Below are positions 44,743 to 56,101 of a stretch of 64,000 nucleotides of DNA, piece after piece. Every line of letters starts with the position of its first letter. Position 1 is the first letter of the stretch. Source of the stretch: Erpobdella octoculata (taxonomy: Eukaryota; Annelida; Clitellata; Hirudinida; Erpobdellidae); contig OZ022247.1 in NCBI GenBank assembly GCA_963978895.1, positions 17,019,812 through 17,083,811 on the forward strand. Direction: 5' to 3'. The notes under the pieces are model-generated. The model saw nothing but the letters and a program-made list of their open reading frames with translations, had not been told where the DNA came from and did no database searches. Both the position numbers and the translations under genes were made by a program.

Positions 44743-45621
44743 TTATATGACTTTATTATTCAAAATCAACCAATCGGATGGCAGTATTTCGCTTCCGGTC
44801 TTATACCGTCTGACATTGGCGAAAATGCCAGCGGGCCTGGTAGAACTAGCTTTTGACGGGTTAACGGCCCCTAGGACATGCGCCGAGACAGCAGCTCCGA
44901 AGAGACGACGTGTGTGGTCAAATCTATCATCTTGGAGGTTTATAGATGGCCCGTGTTGAATAATGAGTAAAGCCTCTTTAATCCTGAGTCTTTGTGGATC
45001 AGATTCAAATGTAATAATCTCTGTATTTTCTTTCAACAATTGGTGGGTTGGTTTGTCTTTGTGGTTTTCCAGAAAATGTGTATATACACTGCCCCCTTGT
45101 GTGTGCATAGTAGGTCTCCTTGAGAGAGTTGTCCGCGTATGACCGATGTAACACGGCGGAGTTTGATGATGATGTGGACACGTGAATTTGTATACTAAGT
45201 TAGTCCTTTGCACTAGTTTTTTATCCGAACAAAGATTATTAGTAATTATTAAATTGTTGGTTTTACGATTTTGATAGTAAACATGTAGCTGTAATTTCTT
45301 ATTGCGCTCTGTTACTCGAACATTCCCAAAGACAATATTCCGTAGTACTCTTTCATCAATGCGGTAATTATCATGCATCTGTGCATGATAATAAAGTTGA
45401 ATGGATGTGTCTAGTGAGTTTGATGTATTCACCTGACCGGCAGATAAATATTTCTTGTCTACAAACTTCTTCACTATGTTATCAACCAGCGTATTGGAGA
45501 AGTGGTTATTTATTAGTAGTGATTTTATTCTGTTAACTTCTAGGTGGAAGTCACTCCAATTTCCAGTAATCATGTAAGCTCTTGTTAAAAAACTCATGAT
45601 TACACTGATTTTGTACTTCAA
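44743..45621 (-). pseudogene. Penelope-like endonuclease (GIY-YIG) and linker
   Basis: 292 codons open. It begins after the RT thumb (CPLKYKISVIMSFLTRAYMI), then VYKFTCPHHHQTPPCYIGHT with the GIY-YIG-type core (Y-K-F...C-Y-I-G) and TTLSRRPTMHTQGGSVYTHF, which contains the conserved Arg and His. The end reads ITFESDPQRLRIKEALLIIQ with the catalytic Glu (KEALLI), then HGPSINLQDD. GIY-YIG nucleases make the nick that primes Penelope reverse transcription. It belongs to the same original protein as the RT upstream; a one-base shift at about 45700 separates them. Confidence 0.9.
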
Positions 45622-45701
45622 AGGACAATAGCCTTCGCCGTTGAGTGTTTCTCCGCCGCTTGTTGGTTTTCTATGAACTTGAATTTGGAATCTTTGCTCT
45701 T

Positions 45702-46343
45702 TTATTGCGACTGTTCTAAAAAAGGTAGTTGATTTTTTGAATTAGGTAATTCTAACGTAAACTTCAAGACGGAGTGTTTCTCGAATGTGTCTTTTAGTTG
45801 TGATAATTCATCCATACCTTTGCAAAGGACAAATATGTCATCAACGTATCTTGCATACAGAGTTGGTTTATGAATAACTTTGTTGAATATTTCGTTTTCA
45901 AGATGACCCATGTAAAAGGAAGCGAATATGGGTCCAAGAGGAGATCCCATTGCCACGCCATCAACCTGTATATATAATTGTCCACTAGGGTGTTGAAAAA
46001 AAACATCAGTGGTGCAAAGAAGAAGGGTGTCCTTCAACAAACTTTTTTCAAAAGCAGGAGGAGCAATTGTTGGATTATTGTAAACGTAGTGTAAGATGGT
46101 GTCAATTGTATCAAGTACTGGCACATTGGTAAATAAACTTTCCACGTCCAAAGTAGCCATTATACCTGAATGTTCAGGAATAGTTCGGAGAAGACTAATA
46201 AATTCTAATGACGATGAAAGTGAATATTAACGAGGGCAGTTTGGAAATATTATTGTGTTGATAATTTTAGCAAACCGATGTACAGGTGCGGGTCACTGCG
46301 AGATAACAGGTCTCAAAGGATATCCGTTCTTATGCGTCTTAAC
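45702..46343 (-). pseudogene. Penelope-like reverse transcriptase, main part
   Basis: Starts at the insertion edge with KTHKNGYPLRPVISQ, a stop, then a second stop and LEFISLLRTIPEHSGIMATL. DVESLFTNVPV holds the motif A catalytic Asp, QVDGVAMGSPLGPIFASFYM is motif B, and YARYVDDIFV carries the catalytic Asp pair. The LPFLE strand is the last before a frameshift. These are textbook Penelope RT motifs, related to telomerase RT. Two in-frame stops (about 46293 and 46230) occur in the N-terminal part. Confidence 0.9.
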
Positions 46344-46628
46344 CATGGACTCCTAAATAAAAGCTATCTGGACACAAATCTGCCACGGCGTTATCTACCA
46401 CATGGGGCGATTGTATCGCGTTACGCTTGGCTGTTTGAGAGAGCTACATGTTATAAAAACTTTGACAACTTTTATTATTTTACACTTGAACAACTGAAAC
46501 ACATAAATAAAACATTTATTATTTGACAATTAACACTCAAATAGTTTATTTTAAAACACAAAATAATCTAAGCTAAAATGTTGTCAAGTGCAATTTATTA
46601 GTTTATCTATTTTTCTTCTTTAGCTCTA

Positions 46629-46796
46629 TTATTCTTGTTTGCTTCTCTTGTTATTTCCTCCACTTATATTTTGATTAAAATGTGGAAAGGCTTGCAAACG
46701 ATGTGACTTTGTTGGTAAATCAATGCTCCCATACCATGTTTTTTGCCCATGATATAATATTAAACGAGCTTCACCGGCTAACAAATGTCCATCCAT
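46629..46796 (-). CDS. Short ORF inside the TIR element, unknown
   Basis: 55 codons starting MDGHLLAGEARLILYHGQKT and continuing with WYGSIDLPTKSHRLQAFPHF to a Lys-rich end. It reads like protein rather than random AT-rich sequence and could be the last exon of a captured or transposase gene, but no family is recognised. A possible acceptor (TTTTATAG) lies just upstream. Confidence 0.25.
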   Translation of the reverse strand: MDGHLLAGEARLILYHGQKTWYGSIDLPTKSHRLQAFPHFNQNISGGNNKRSKQE

Positions 46797-47076
46797 GAAA
46801 AGTTTTTAAACTATAAAATTTGTTGTGTTGTATTGCTCTTTGGAAACTAAAATTGACATTGTATCCTCTTTAAAGGTAATTTTGTCATAAAACAAAAATT
46901 TAGAAAACTTAAGGACACAGTTCGAATCTTTCTATCGCTCTCCAGCACCTGGTGCATTGAAGTATAATAGTTGCTTCTGAAATCCAACTATCCAAAACGA
47001 GACTATAAATTATCAGACTGAAGCTGACCAAGCCAATAATTAATTAGTCTTATAAACTTCATTTAAGATGATCTTG

Positions 47077-47560
47077 ATGGAACAGAAAACGAAAGGTCAT
47101 TCTAAGTTCTTGGCCGATGATGCTAAAATTTCTGTCGTCAAGTGCTGAGCGTTACAAAACCAGAACAAACAGTTGTTGTCGATGATGATCTGAGTCTCTG
47201 GCAGTCATGAAGAAAACTGATAGGTAAATGATAAAAAAAACATGTGTGTCGAATAGCTAGAAAAATCGAGTCTGAACTTTTTTTGCATCTTGCTTTACAA
47301 TTTTTGGCCTGATGATCTCGATGGAACAGAAAACGAAAGGTCATTCTAAGCTCTGGGCCAGATGATGCTAAAATTTTTGTCGTCAAATACTGAGCGTCAC
47401 AAAACCAGCACAAACAGTTGTTCTTGTCGATGATGATCTGAGTCTCTGGCGGTCATGAAGAGAACTGATAGGTAAAGGATAAATAAACATGTGTTGAATA
47501 GCAAAAAAATCGATGCTAGAATTTCTGTCGCCAAGTGCTTCATGGTTGAACTGCACTAAA
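47077..47560. repeat. 243-bp tandem duplication inside the TIR element
   Basis: GGAACAGAAAACGAAAGGTC and about 230 following bases recur (47080 and 47323), including GATGATGATCTGAGTCTCTG. Minus-strand frames keep similar short peptides in both copies, probably by descent. Confidence 0.88.
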
Positions 47561-48370
47561 GTCTGCTCTGGAACCATGATGCAGGCTTCTTTAAAATTCT
47601 GGATACAACAATTTTTGACTGAAAATTGTTGTAAATATTTTTTAAGTCATACCCCTGGTAGAAAATGAGGAAGATGGTTTTTGTTCACAGGATCAATTAT
47701 ATTAATCTTCAGTTTGTCCCCATGAGTTGATTGACAGAACATTGCCAGGTGAATGTTGTGTTTTCAACTGAAATGGTTAAATATATCTCTTCTTTAGCTG
47801 AGTTGAAATATACTTTCTTAGCCGATAAAAATTCATGTTGGAGTGTCTTCATGAATTCATATCTTCAATGATATAGTGTATAACGAAATGAAGAAAACAA
47901 CTTCTGAAATGAGCCAACACTTTATATTATTCTTGGATTGGCACGGTTCCATTTCTCATAATGAACTTCATCACGCAGAAAAGAGTAAAATGATTGAAAA
48001 GTAATACGAGCGTTAACTTGTTAGTTTTTACCGTGGCTAGTTTTGTATCCAAATGCTGAATATAATGTTAACAATGACAAAGTTTGTAGTAGTAAATAAA
48101 CAGAATTGCTGAATAAATCCAAAAAATCTCAACTCTGGAATCAGAATATAATCTTTGTCAAAATAAAACCATTCGACGACCCGACGCGCTCGAGACAATG
48201 AAATAATAAACAACGAGCTGAAGCGGCTCACAGCTTATAAGCTAGTATACGTCGATGCATGCTAGTATGCTACATTCGCATGCTTGTACACAATCGCCTC
48301 ATGTAGTCGACTCATTAGGTTCTCACCCATTCAGGTTTGTGTCCAGATAGCTTTTATTTAGGAGTCCATG

Positions 48371-49066
48371 GTCTTAACATTACCACATATATACCCAGGG
48401 TTATAATCACCCACCACCTGTGAAACTTTGTGTTGTCCGCATTCATAAGTGTTCAATATGTTGATTATTAACTTCCTTCTTTAGTGTATCTATTGGATTT
48501 GCTTTTAACTATTTAAATTTTGAGGTATCTGCTAAGATATCATCCAGTTTCTTGAAATACTCATCACGGTTTAATATCACATACGTGTTGGATTTATCAG
48601 CTTTTCTGACAGCAATGTTGTTATTCTGTTTCAAGGATTTGGCAGCGTTTAAAAGGTGTTGAGGTAAATATTTCGAAGGAGTATCGCGGTGTGTAAAACC
48701 TTCAGCAGCCAGGAGGGGTCTCAACCTTTCTTCTACCTCTATCTTTCCACTGTTGGCCTATTGCAAAATGTTATTGTAAAGTAGTTCTAGTTCTGTTTGT
48801 TTGATCAAGGGTTCATATACCGATTTAATATGACAATTGTAACCGAGCTGTAAGAATTTTATTTCTGCAGAAATAGGCTGATAAGAGGACAGGTTCAAAA
48901 AATGTGTAACATTTTCTTTTAGTAGAAATTGTCCACCGTACAATTCGGAAAGTTTATGCGTTATAATGTTCTTTTTAAATAAATTAAACCTTGCATAAAA
49001 ACCATCGATGTGTTGAGATAATGTTTTTCTCTGTTCAACCGTAAGCAGCAATTTTTTCACTTTCAT
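48371..49066 (-). pseudogene. Penelope-like N-terminal region and first RT motifs
   Basis: The frame starts MKVKKLLLTVEQRKTLSQHI and runs to an in-frame TAG at 48758, then continues RLRPLLAAEGFTHRDTPSKY and NNNIAVRKADKSNTYVILNR, DEYFKKLDDILADTSKFK. After further stops or shifts it ends at GDYNPGYICGNVKT, where the inserted element begins. The segment '[IV]xKADKxxxxVILxxxxY' and 'PGYIxGxxKTH' are the first RT motifs of Penelope-like elements. An upstream 63-codon frame (49035-49226) may be the true N-terminus after a frameshift. Confidence 0.85.
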
Positions 49067-49369
49067 ATAACTTTCTGGAAATTTCTAGACATTTTTCGAC
49101 AGACTCTAACTCGACTTTGACAACAGAACTTGTTGTACAACTCGTATTATAATTTCTCACTGAGCATTGTAATTTATTTTTAGCGTAGCGACTAGCGAGG
49201 TATAAGATTATATTTATTATAAGCATAGTTCGACGCTATATTTTCTTTAATACATGCTCCGTTGAAGATTACGGCCCATTTGGCGTTAATAATTTTACGT
49301 GCCAGATTCTCGACATGGCGAAACACAGGAGAAAAACGACAATGGTCAGATTTATCAGTCATTTTATCT

Positions 49370-49411
49370 TAGAAGCTGACTGCAGATTCGGAAAATCCAT
49401 CTTCAGAGCCG
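49370..49411 (-). ncRNA. Hammerhead-like motif upstream of the Penelope-like element
   Basis: Minus strand: CGGCU (helix I), CUGAAGA, U, GGA-UUU-UCC (helix II), GAAU (usually GAAA), CUGCAG (self-complementary helix III), UC, AGCU closing helix I with one G-U pair. It sits about 150 bases upstream of the Penelope-like coding start, in the same orientation, as expected for the ribozyme in these elements' terminal repeats. Confidence 0.6.
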
Positions 49412-49435
49412 AAAAAACAAAACAGCTTTGAACAG

Positions 49436-49540
49436 GTACGGGAAACGACCGGGAGAGCAAACGGGGAAGGAAACGGGAGCGATAGAAAAAATGATAGAAA
49501 AAACTCTAAAAACCACGGGCAACGCCGGGTAACTCGTAGT
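49436..49540 (+). mobile_element. Helitron-like 3' end remnant
   Basis: ACGGGAAACGACCGGGAGAG, then CTCTAAAAACCACGGGCAAC and GCCGGGTAACTCGTAGT match the end of the element at 27006-27807. The CTAG terminus is mutated to GTAG. Confidence 0.7.
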
Positions 49541-49868
49541 ATAGACTATACAACAACAAGCAAACAAATGTTGTTCCTCTCCCTTTAAAAAAAAAGTTAA
49601 AATTACGTGACTGTGGAGGTGTGTAACATAAACAAATGGTACTATAAAAATGCTCACAGCCTGAGCTAGATACCCTCTAAATCAGCTGAAAAAAAGTTTC
49701 AACATTTTTTACCGGTGGACATTCATCCATGTTCTCCCTGGCCACGCCCCTGATTCAGTTGGGTCTGGATTCTCGCTTTTTTCAATTATGCTAACGAAAT
49801 TATCTTAGTTTATTTTCTTACCTTCTATTTTCTAAAAAAAGAACTTTGCAAAACTGTAAGCAAATTTT

Positions 49869-50062
49869 AATACTCTACAGTTTGGAGGACACTTCCAATC
49901 CCCTCCGTGTACAAAGAAAAGAGAAGTGGGCCCAAGACGGAGCCCTGTGGGACGCCGCAGTCGGAGGATGAAAGTGGAGAAGATGAGTCGAGGTGTCTTA
50001 CGTAAGACAGGCAATCGGTACGGTATGATCGAAACCAGTCGACGACGAGGCCACTGAGGCCG
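49869..50062 (-). pseudogene. LINE reverse transcriptase fragment
   Basis: Minus-strand translation gives VVDWFRSYRTDCLSYVRHLD, then SSSPLSSSDCGVPQGSVLGP and LLFSLYTEGIGSVLQTVEY: the RT motif B (GVPQGSVLGPLLF) with flanks. About 65 residues remain, with no further similarity on either side. It belongs to an L2/CR1-like family distinct from the two larger LINEs. Confidence 0.85.
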
Positions 50063-50132
50063 CAAGATAGTTTTGTTTAATAAAATTAATTCTAGTTGGT
50101 TGTACTTTTTTAGTTTTAAAATTGAAAGTAAA

Positions 50133-50226
50133 AAAATACGTTTCCCCTTTTCAACGTGCGTGTGGCCCGCCACGATGCTTGACAAATTATATTTGGCCCT
50201 CGGTGGAAAAAGTGTGGGAACCCCTG
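50133..50226 (-). mobile_element. One end of a Charlie-type hAT element
   Basis: On the minus strand it begins CAGGGGTTCCCACACTTTTT and continues CCACCGAGGGCCAAATATAA with GGCGGGCCAC. This is the familiar CAGxGGTTCxCAAACxTTT...GGCGGGCC end of Charlie-like hATs. The other end was not found. Confidence 0.55.
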
Positions 50227-50564
50227 CTCTACGCCCAAGGCCTATAAAACATCGCTTGGCGATCCTTTAGATTTAACATCGCTTGCTGATCCTTTAGATT
50301 AAGGAGCGGAACTCTATAGCAGAGTTGTGCCTTGGTCTGCGGCTGGGTCAAGCCTTATCTAATTCATAACTTTAAGAAATTTGATAGACAAAGTAAAGTT
50401 GAGTTAAATTTTCTCCTAATTGTGACGTAAACACGCAGCGCCTATTAAAAAAACTTGAGAATTTGTTATCTTGTCCCAAACATATCACTTGGTGGAAAAA
50501 TTTTACTTGAGATAAAAAAACAGAATTTTTTAAATCATCGCATTTGTAAATATGTCATTCAAAA

Positions 50565-50720
50565 AATTAATCTTTCACGTCACTTCCGTTTCTCATTCTT
50601 GATTGGTTTCCGTTTCCGGTCTGAGTCATGGAAAGAAGAGGAAGGAAAACGGAAGTGGGACCTCTCCCGATTTGCTCGCTTCTCACTTTCCGTTACGCAT
50701 GACTAGTTTCCGTTGGAAAA
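50565..50720. promoter_or_regulatory. GC-richer patch with clustered TTCCGT motifs
   Basis: ACTTCCGTTTC, GTTTCCGTTTCCGG, GGAAAACGGAAGTGGG, CTTTCCGTTAC and AGTTTCCGTTGG occur within 150 bases (ETS-like core GGAA on either strand), with GTCAC/GTGACGTGG at the borders. It resembles a promoter, but no transcript start or gene can be assigned. Confidence 0.3.
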
Positions 50721-50903
50721 GTAGGTGACGTGGGAACCGTGAGCGAATGTAATTTTATTGCTCAGCTAAATAATAGAGATTTTCAATTTGAAATGACCAG
50801 AAAACAGTAAAGTGTTTAAAATTTATTAAAAATATGTTCTATTGAAGAACTTATTAGCACATAACAACTATCTAAAAAAAAAGTTTAAAAATAATAATTG
50901 CCA

Positions 50904-51155
<252 letters not shown>

Positions 51156-51324
51156 TTTTGTATTTATTTATTTTTAATATAGTTGTCCTTCATCATTAAT
51201 AACAACAAAAAAGTCGTCGCAGAAAACAGTTCGCAAGTAAAGATGTTAATAATAGTCATAATTTCTAATTTTCTTTATTTGGAGCGTCATTATTTTCTTG
51301 TCTTCGATCGCGATCTCAGCTTCC

Positions 51325-51375
51325 GTTTCCGGTACTAGGTCACGTGATGTCAGTCACGTGACGTGTTTTGATTCT
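51325..51375 (+). promoter_or_regulatory. Paired GTCACGTGA E-boxes
   Basis: GGTCACGTGATG and CAGTCACGTGACGTG lie within 20 bases, just after TTCCGTTTCCGGT. GTCACGTGA is the class of E-box bound by USF/TFE/MITF-type bHLH proteins. Together with the ETS-like patch this could be a promoter for a gene to the right. Confidence 0.35.
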
Positions 51376-51568
51376 TACTTTTTCAGACTCTTTTCACTTA
51401 TCGGTGTTGAAAAATATGATGATAACATTGAACAGAACTTCACGAAGATCGAGGCAGTGTTATACCGTTGATTGATGTAGCAATTTCAAATGTTATAAGA
51501 TTAAAATAACGCTAAATTCTTTTTGTATGTTTTTTTGTAAAATTTTACTCCTTTACTTCGCTCCCTCA

Positions 51569-51781
51569 GACCCTAACGACGAACCTAATTACTCATTGTG
51601 TCAGCGAAGAAAACTGGCAAAATGCCATAGAGCATGTGTGGCGTCCAGTGCATTCATTTTCTGCAATCTCTCAGTCTTTCTGGACGGCTTCAGAGGAGAA
51701 AGCCGCGACGTTAATTAGAAATAACGTGTTTTCACATGTTTTCAAAGCGTTATGGGACCCGATGGTTTGCTCATTTATTTA
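51569..51781 (+). CDS. Possible exon of unknown protein
   Basis: After CTTTACTTCGCTCCCTCAG, a good acceptor, a frame is open for about 70 codons: PQTLTTNLITHCVSEENWQN, AIEHVWRPVHSFSAISQSFW, TASEEKAATLIRNNVFSHVF, KALWDPMVCSFI, stop. It lies 200 bases after the paired E-boxes. A second frame over the same stretch (51527-51718) is also open, so the choice is uncertain. I do not recognise a family. Confidence 0.22.
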
Positions 51782-52610
51782 GTCCGACCAAGAAATTCAT
51801 AGTTTCTTCTGTTGTTTTTTCTTCTTTCGTTCTTCCATTTTTCCGACTTGTTAGATTGCTTTATTCTTTTTGTTTAAAAAAACCATCATCATCACCCTCA
51901 ACATAATCTCATCATTATTTTTGTTATTCGCTATCAATCTGCAGAAAATGAATTCTGAAATAACAAAAAATCTCTTTCAACAGAAATGAAAAGAGCGCAC
52001 GACCTGTACTCATCGAATTTGTGCTCATTCTTTTCAATTTTAACTTCAAACGAAAATGACACACGCTTGACCGCCCGTGAAACACATTAACATAGGTGAT
52101 GATGACGAAAATAAGGAAGTTCTGGTGTGTTTTAATCAAATATATAGTGTTTCTCCTTATATTTATTGTTCTACATTTCACTCACTTTACAACTTTATTC
52201 TCCCTCCGTCAATCCGTCTTCTTCAACGGGTTTCACTTCATCTTATTCTTTGTGAAGTATCTCAAAAGTATTTCTTCCACAGCAATTAACGAATGAAAAC
52301 CCTTTGGTTGGTTTTCATGGGGTACATTTAGTAAAACTTTGCTGTCTCTCAAGTCTTTATGTTTTTTTTCAAACGCTTATAATTTAATTTTTATTCATGA
52401 AATGTTTCTACCATTAATGAAATATTAGAAATAATTTCATCCAACAAGTTTTTCTGCTGATCATATGCTTCAAATTTTTATTTATTGTTCAAAAGCTATT
52501 TTAATCTAGCATTTTTTTATAACTTACTAAAAAATACGAAAAGAAACTAATAAAAACAAAATAAATTCAAGTTGTTTTGTGTTTTACTTCCATTTTTTAA
52601 TCATCATGGT
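51782..52610. other. AT-rich stretch, nothing recognised
   Basis: Contains a short hairpin ATGAAAACC...GGTTTTCAT near 52294. No gene seen. Confidence 0.35.
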
Positions 52611-54874
52611 CAGTGGCGGATCCTGGATAGCCTAGGACCCTGAGACTATCCTTGGACGTTTTAACAACAAAATTGACAGTGGCGGATCCAGGAGGCTTCC
52701 TAAGAAGTTTTAACAAAATATTTGTATAATTTTTCACTTCATTCTGTTTTTTCTGTAACCTAAAACTTTATCTTTACTGAACTCACTTCTCGTCCATCAA
52801 TAGTTCGGATATTTGGCAGATATTTGAAAAATATGGGCTTTTTTGAACCATTTCAATACAAAATATATTTCAAATATTATCTCTAAATCCATTTATACCT
52901 CCACAGGTTTGGGCAGCAAACAAGTTGAAAATAACACTTTTTTTCTAAATAGCCTCAGACGACTTAAACACAGGGTAAGGGTCCTACAGCAGTAATCATT
53001 TTTAAGATAAATGAAAAATGAAGCAAAAATGAAAATGTTGCCGGATTTCGTCCTGTCGCGGATTTACGGTTAACAAATACCACAACTGTTTACTGGCTTT
53101 TTACACACTTTTACTTAATTTGACATCTCTCTCTCTCTCTCTGTCATCAAAATTGTAGAATTGATTTTTCATCAACTTTTAGACAAGTTCAAACTTTGAA
53201 ACTTGCAGCATAGACTTTAGCCACCCGCAAAAACAATATTCAATAGTTTCCGAAGCGATTTAATCATTATTTCAAATAATTTCAATATTTATTTTGTAAC
53301 GCATTTAAGATTATTCACTAGCTGGCGCTAGCGTCATTTAAATGAACATTTAGATAATCATAACTATTCCAAAAACTTATTAAAATGTTGACTAAAGTAT
53401 TACTATTAACAATAGCAAAACTATTATAGCATTTAGAAATCGATTTGCATAATATAAAAAAATATATAAGTGTTTTTTTTTTAAACTTTGTTGTTTAACT
53501 TCCACTTATTTTGATGTGTAACTCTAACCGTTGAATATTGCTGATAACCAAGATATGATAGCGTAACAGCTATAATGGGCAGGTTCAATAGGTGTAAAAC
53601 AATCGTTAGGTACTAACTATGTCATTCAAGATACTGCTTCAACTGCCACTTAAACCTGACTAAATTCAAGAACTGTGATGATCTGACAATCAGGAATATA
53701 TTCAAAACTACAAGCGGAGTTAGTAATTTTTTCTTTCCTCTCAAATTATGTCAAAAAGATTGAGCATTTAACTGAGGCAAGCGGCAGGGGACGATGACCC
53801 TGAAAACGTCTCCAAATGACTTTAGCCCTAGATAAATAAGTTTTTAAAAAATCAGACTTTGTGTTTCTTAGCTCATTTTCAGTGGTTGCCTAAACAACAT
53901 TTTGACACGAGCAAGTATCAGGAATGCCAAAAGCAGACACTTTGTTTTTAGCCAGCAGTTCAGTTTTACGAGCTTCTAAGTTTCTGCAAATAGTTAAAAA
54001 CTGCCTGACCAAAACGGTATTTTCAGCAGGTTCCTTTACGAAAAACTTTGGTAACGCATTGCTGAATGGAGAGTCTTTTAAGGCAAAAAACGTATTGCGG
54101 ATGTAAAAATTATATTGAGTTTAGATCAGTGCATCAGAAATGACATAAAAAATTGCAAAAACTAGCAGCTCTAAGTATTTGAGAAAAACCTCAATTCTAA
54201 TGCTCTCGCGAATGGCCATTCTAGGACCATTCCATTTCAACCAGTAAAGGTACGGTTTAGGAAGGCGGAAGATTTTCAAAATAAGCGCAACTGCTATGCT
54301 AAGAGTTCTCCTTGTAGCCATGAAAAATCTTGCTGCCCAGTACCATTGAGGTAGTAGAGTTGTTCGAGTTTGGCTTGAACCGTTCTAGCTTGGAGGTTAA
54401 ACCATGAAAGAGCTTTGTTTAGTCACTCCCATAAAAAAGTCTACCAAAAAACAAGGAACAAAAAAATCAATCTATTCTCTTGGGAAAAATATTTTTTTGC
54501 TGTCTGGATAAGTGATAACTTTTTTCCGCCTGATTGAGACGATTTTATTAATTAATACTGTGGTTGAAAAGTCATTTTCAGCTTTAAATTGTTTGATGAC
54601 CTAACTCCGCACTGCAATGAAAAAAAGGATTGTCTTGTGTTGACATGGCTACAAAGAAAAAGAAGAATGTGAGAGACAGAAGAAAAGAGAAGGAAAAAGA
54701 CAGTGGGTAACCCAGCTGCTCGGTAAATAAAAAGTTTAATTTCAATACTTTTATATTGGTTTTACTATATAAAAAATCCAACATTGTTTACATCGGGTTG
54801 CATAACGACAGTAATAAAAATTTCAAAAACTGAAAAAATTGGCTCCTCTTTCGAAATTCCCGGATCCGCCACTG
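52611..54874 (+). mobile_element. Decayed hAT (Tip100-type) element
   Basis: Left ends CAGTGGCGGATCC occur twice (52611 and 52677), and the inverted form GGATCCGCCACTG closes at 54874. Transposase remnants lie between. No exact 8-bp duplication is seen (ATCATGGT against GTGTTGGT), consistent with age or a tandem terminal duplication. Confidence 0.75.
53747..54640 (+). pseudogene. hAT transposase remnant (start and end only)
   Basis: It opens ATGTCAAAAAGATTGAGCAT (MSKRLSI), the typical start of Tip100/ZMYM-like transposases, followed by an acidic stretch (AAGDDDPENV). Near the right end TVVEKSFSALNCLMT, stop, LRTAMKKR matches the hAT C-terminal ERSFSALrrlKtylRstM motif. The catalytic middle is deleted or unrecognisable, and several stops interrupt it. 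Confidence 0.6.
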
Positions 54875-55369
54875 GTGTTGGTGTTTTACTTCATTAAATA
54901 TCGAGCATCACAATAGCCTCGTTCGTGGTCTAATGACAACTTCTTGAAAGCAAACAGCACTTTTTTCCTAATTGAAATTACTGGTGTCAAAAAATCACTA
55001 TCGAGTGAGAATCGATAGAATATTAAAATCAGTTTGACATTTTCTGTGTTCTTGTCCATCAAACTATAACTCCTCCCAGACGCTTTAATATTTATCCAAT
55101 AAGATTTAAAGATCGCTACTGAAACGTTAACTGTATTTCAAACAAAGTTTAATTTTTAATTTATTATTAAGAGTTTTTGTAAATATATTAATTGTTTTAA
55201 GGCAATATTAGAACATGCTGAAAATTAAATGTGAAGGCTTCTTAAGGTTAGAATTTTTACATGTAATAATTTAAATCAAATTAATATAAATTGTGTTCAA
55301 CAAGCCTAAAACTACTTAAAATGTGCTCAAAATTAAAACAAAATGTTTCCGTCTTTTCACAACAGCGGT
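54875..55369. other. AT-rich stretch upstream of the AhR promoter
   Basis: No gene or element recognised. Confidence 0.4.
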
Positions 55370-55465
55370 ATTCTATTGGACAACTATCAATTCATCTTGT
55401 CCAATCGGAGCTGAAAATAAAAACTTTCTCGTTACCTATTGGTAGCGCACAGTGATGACGTCACT
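55370..55465 (+). promoter_or_regulatory. Probable AhR promoter: three CCAAT boxes and a CRE
   Basis: Inverted CCAAT boxes (CTATTGG at 55373 and 55437), a direct one (CCAAT at 55401), and a perfect palindromic CRE, TGACGTCA (55456-55463), lie 475-570 bases upstream of the AhR start codon. CCAAT clusters bind NF-Y; TGACGTCA binds CREB/ATF. The assignment to AhR rests on position only. Short upstream ORFs follow at about 55487, 55689 and 55814. Confidence 0.5.
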
Positions 55466-55937
55466 TTAATCTTGTGCACATTCCATGTCTTTTTTGGCTA
55501 AAATTTGAGTCAGTTGTAATTCGTGGAATAAAATAATTGAATAAAATAACTGGAAAAGATTGATTGTTGCATTGCATTACAACGCAGTCATATTGGAATT
55601 TTTGGATTAACAGACGAGAAATGTTAAAAGTGGAAAGCTTATAAATTGAAATGATTCGAAAACGACACATTTCACTGAAGTGTACAAAATGAATCTATGA
55701 TATCTATAGTTTTCATCTTGTAGAAAATAAATTTAAGTCATTTTACATAGTCGACTATGCTAGTCTTTTTTCAACAAACTTTCAGCCACCTATAACAGGA
55801 ATTCACTTTTAACCATGAATTACGTTATTCTGGCACAGCAAGAATGCATCTAAAAAACATTCTCTGAGATATCAACACTATTCCATTTTATAGTTTTTGT
55901 TACGCTTTATTGGAACAAAATTAATTAATTGTAAATC

Positions 55938-55975
55938 ATGTACGCTACAAAAAGAAGGAGAAGAAACGTGAGACC
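55938..55975 (+). CDS. AHR: Aryl hydrocarbon receptor, coding exon 1
   Basis: ATG opens MYATKRRRRNVRP and the exon ends two bases into the next codon at a consensus donor, CC|GTAAGT. Animal AhR proteins begin with a short leader and the motif YASRKRRKP, a nuclear localisation signal next to the bHLH, so YATKRRRR is a close match. The phase (2 bases) fits the bHLH exon at 61728, which supplies one base before a full codon, and the joined codon is CCT (Pro). In mammals too, a short first exon is followed by a large intron and then the bHLH exon. The start is the only ATG in frame. AhR is a ligand-activated bHLH-PAS transcription factor that moves to the nucleus and pairs with ARNT. Confidence 0.83.
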
Positions 55976-56101
55976 GTAAGTGAAATTTAAACCATTTTTA
56001 GCGTGCGATACAACTGTATTGTTAAATCGTTTTGTAATTTGAAGTGCCGTTGGTAATGCACTCCGAACCCTCCGGTTGGGGGCGGGAGGAAAGCCCAGGC
56101 T

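Larger units (their letters stand above)
46344..48370. mobile_element. 2027-bp TIR element with 8-bp target duplication
   Basis: The first 35 bases at the left (CATGGACTCCTAAATAAAAG...) are exactly inverted at the right, with weaker similarity continuing for about 40 more. Both sides are flanked by GTCTTAAC (46336-46343 and 48371-48378). An 8-bp duplication fits hAT or P-type elements; the CATG start is like P-element ends. No transposase is recognised. Confidence 0.88.
44743..49240 (-). mobile_element. Penelope-like element, split by a TIR element
   Basis: On the minus strand, from 49240 leftward: N-terminal region, first RT motifs (to 48371), an inserted 2-kb element (46344-48370), remaining RT (46343-45702), and GIY-YIG endonuclease (45621-44743). 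The RT frame stops at ...GNVKT and resumes with KTHKNG across the insertion. Stops and a frameshift at about 45700 make it inactive. A hammerhead-like motif lies 130 bases upstream of the start. Confidence 0.88.
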
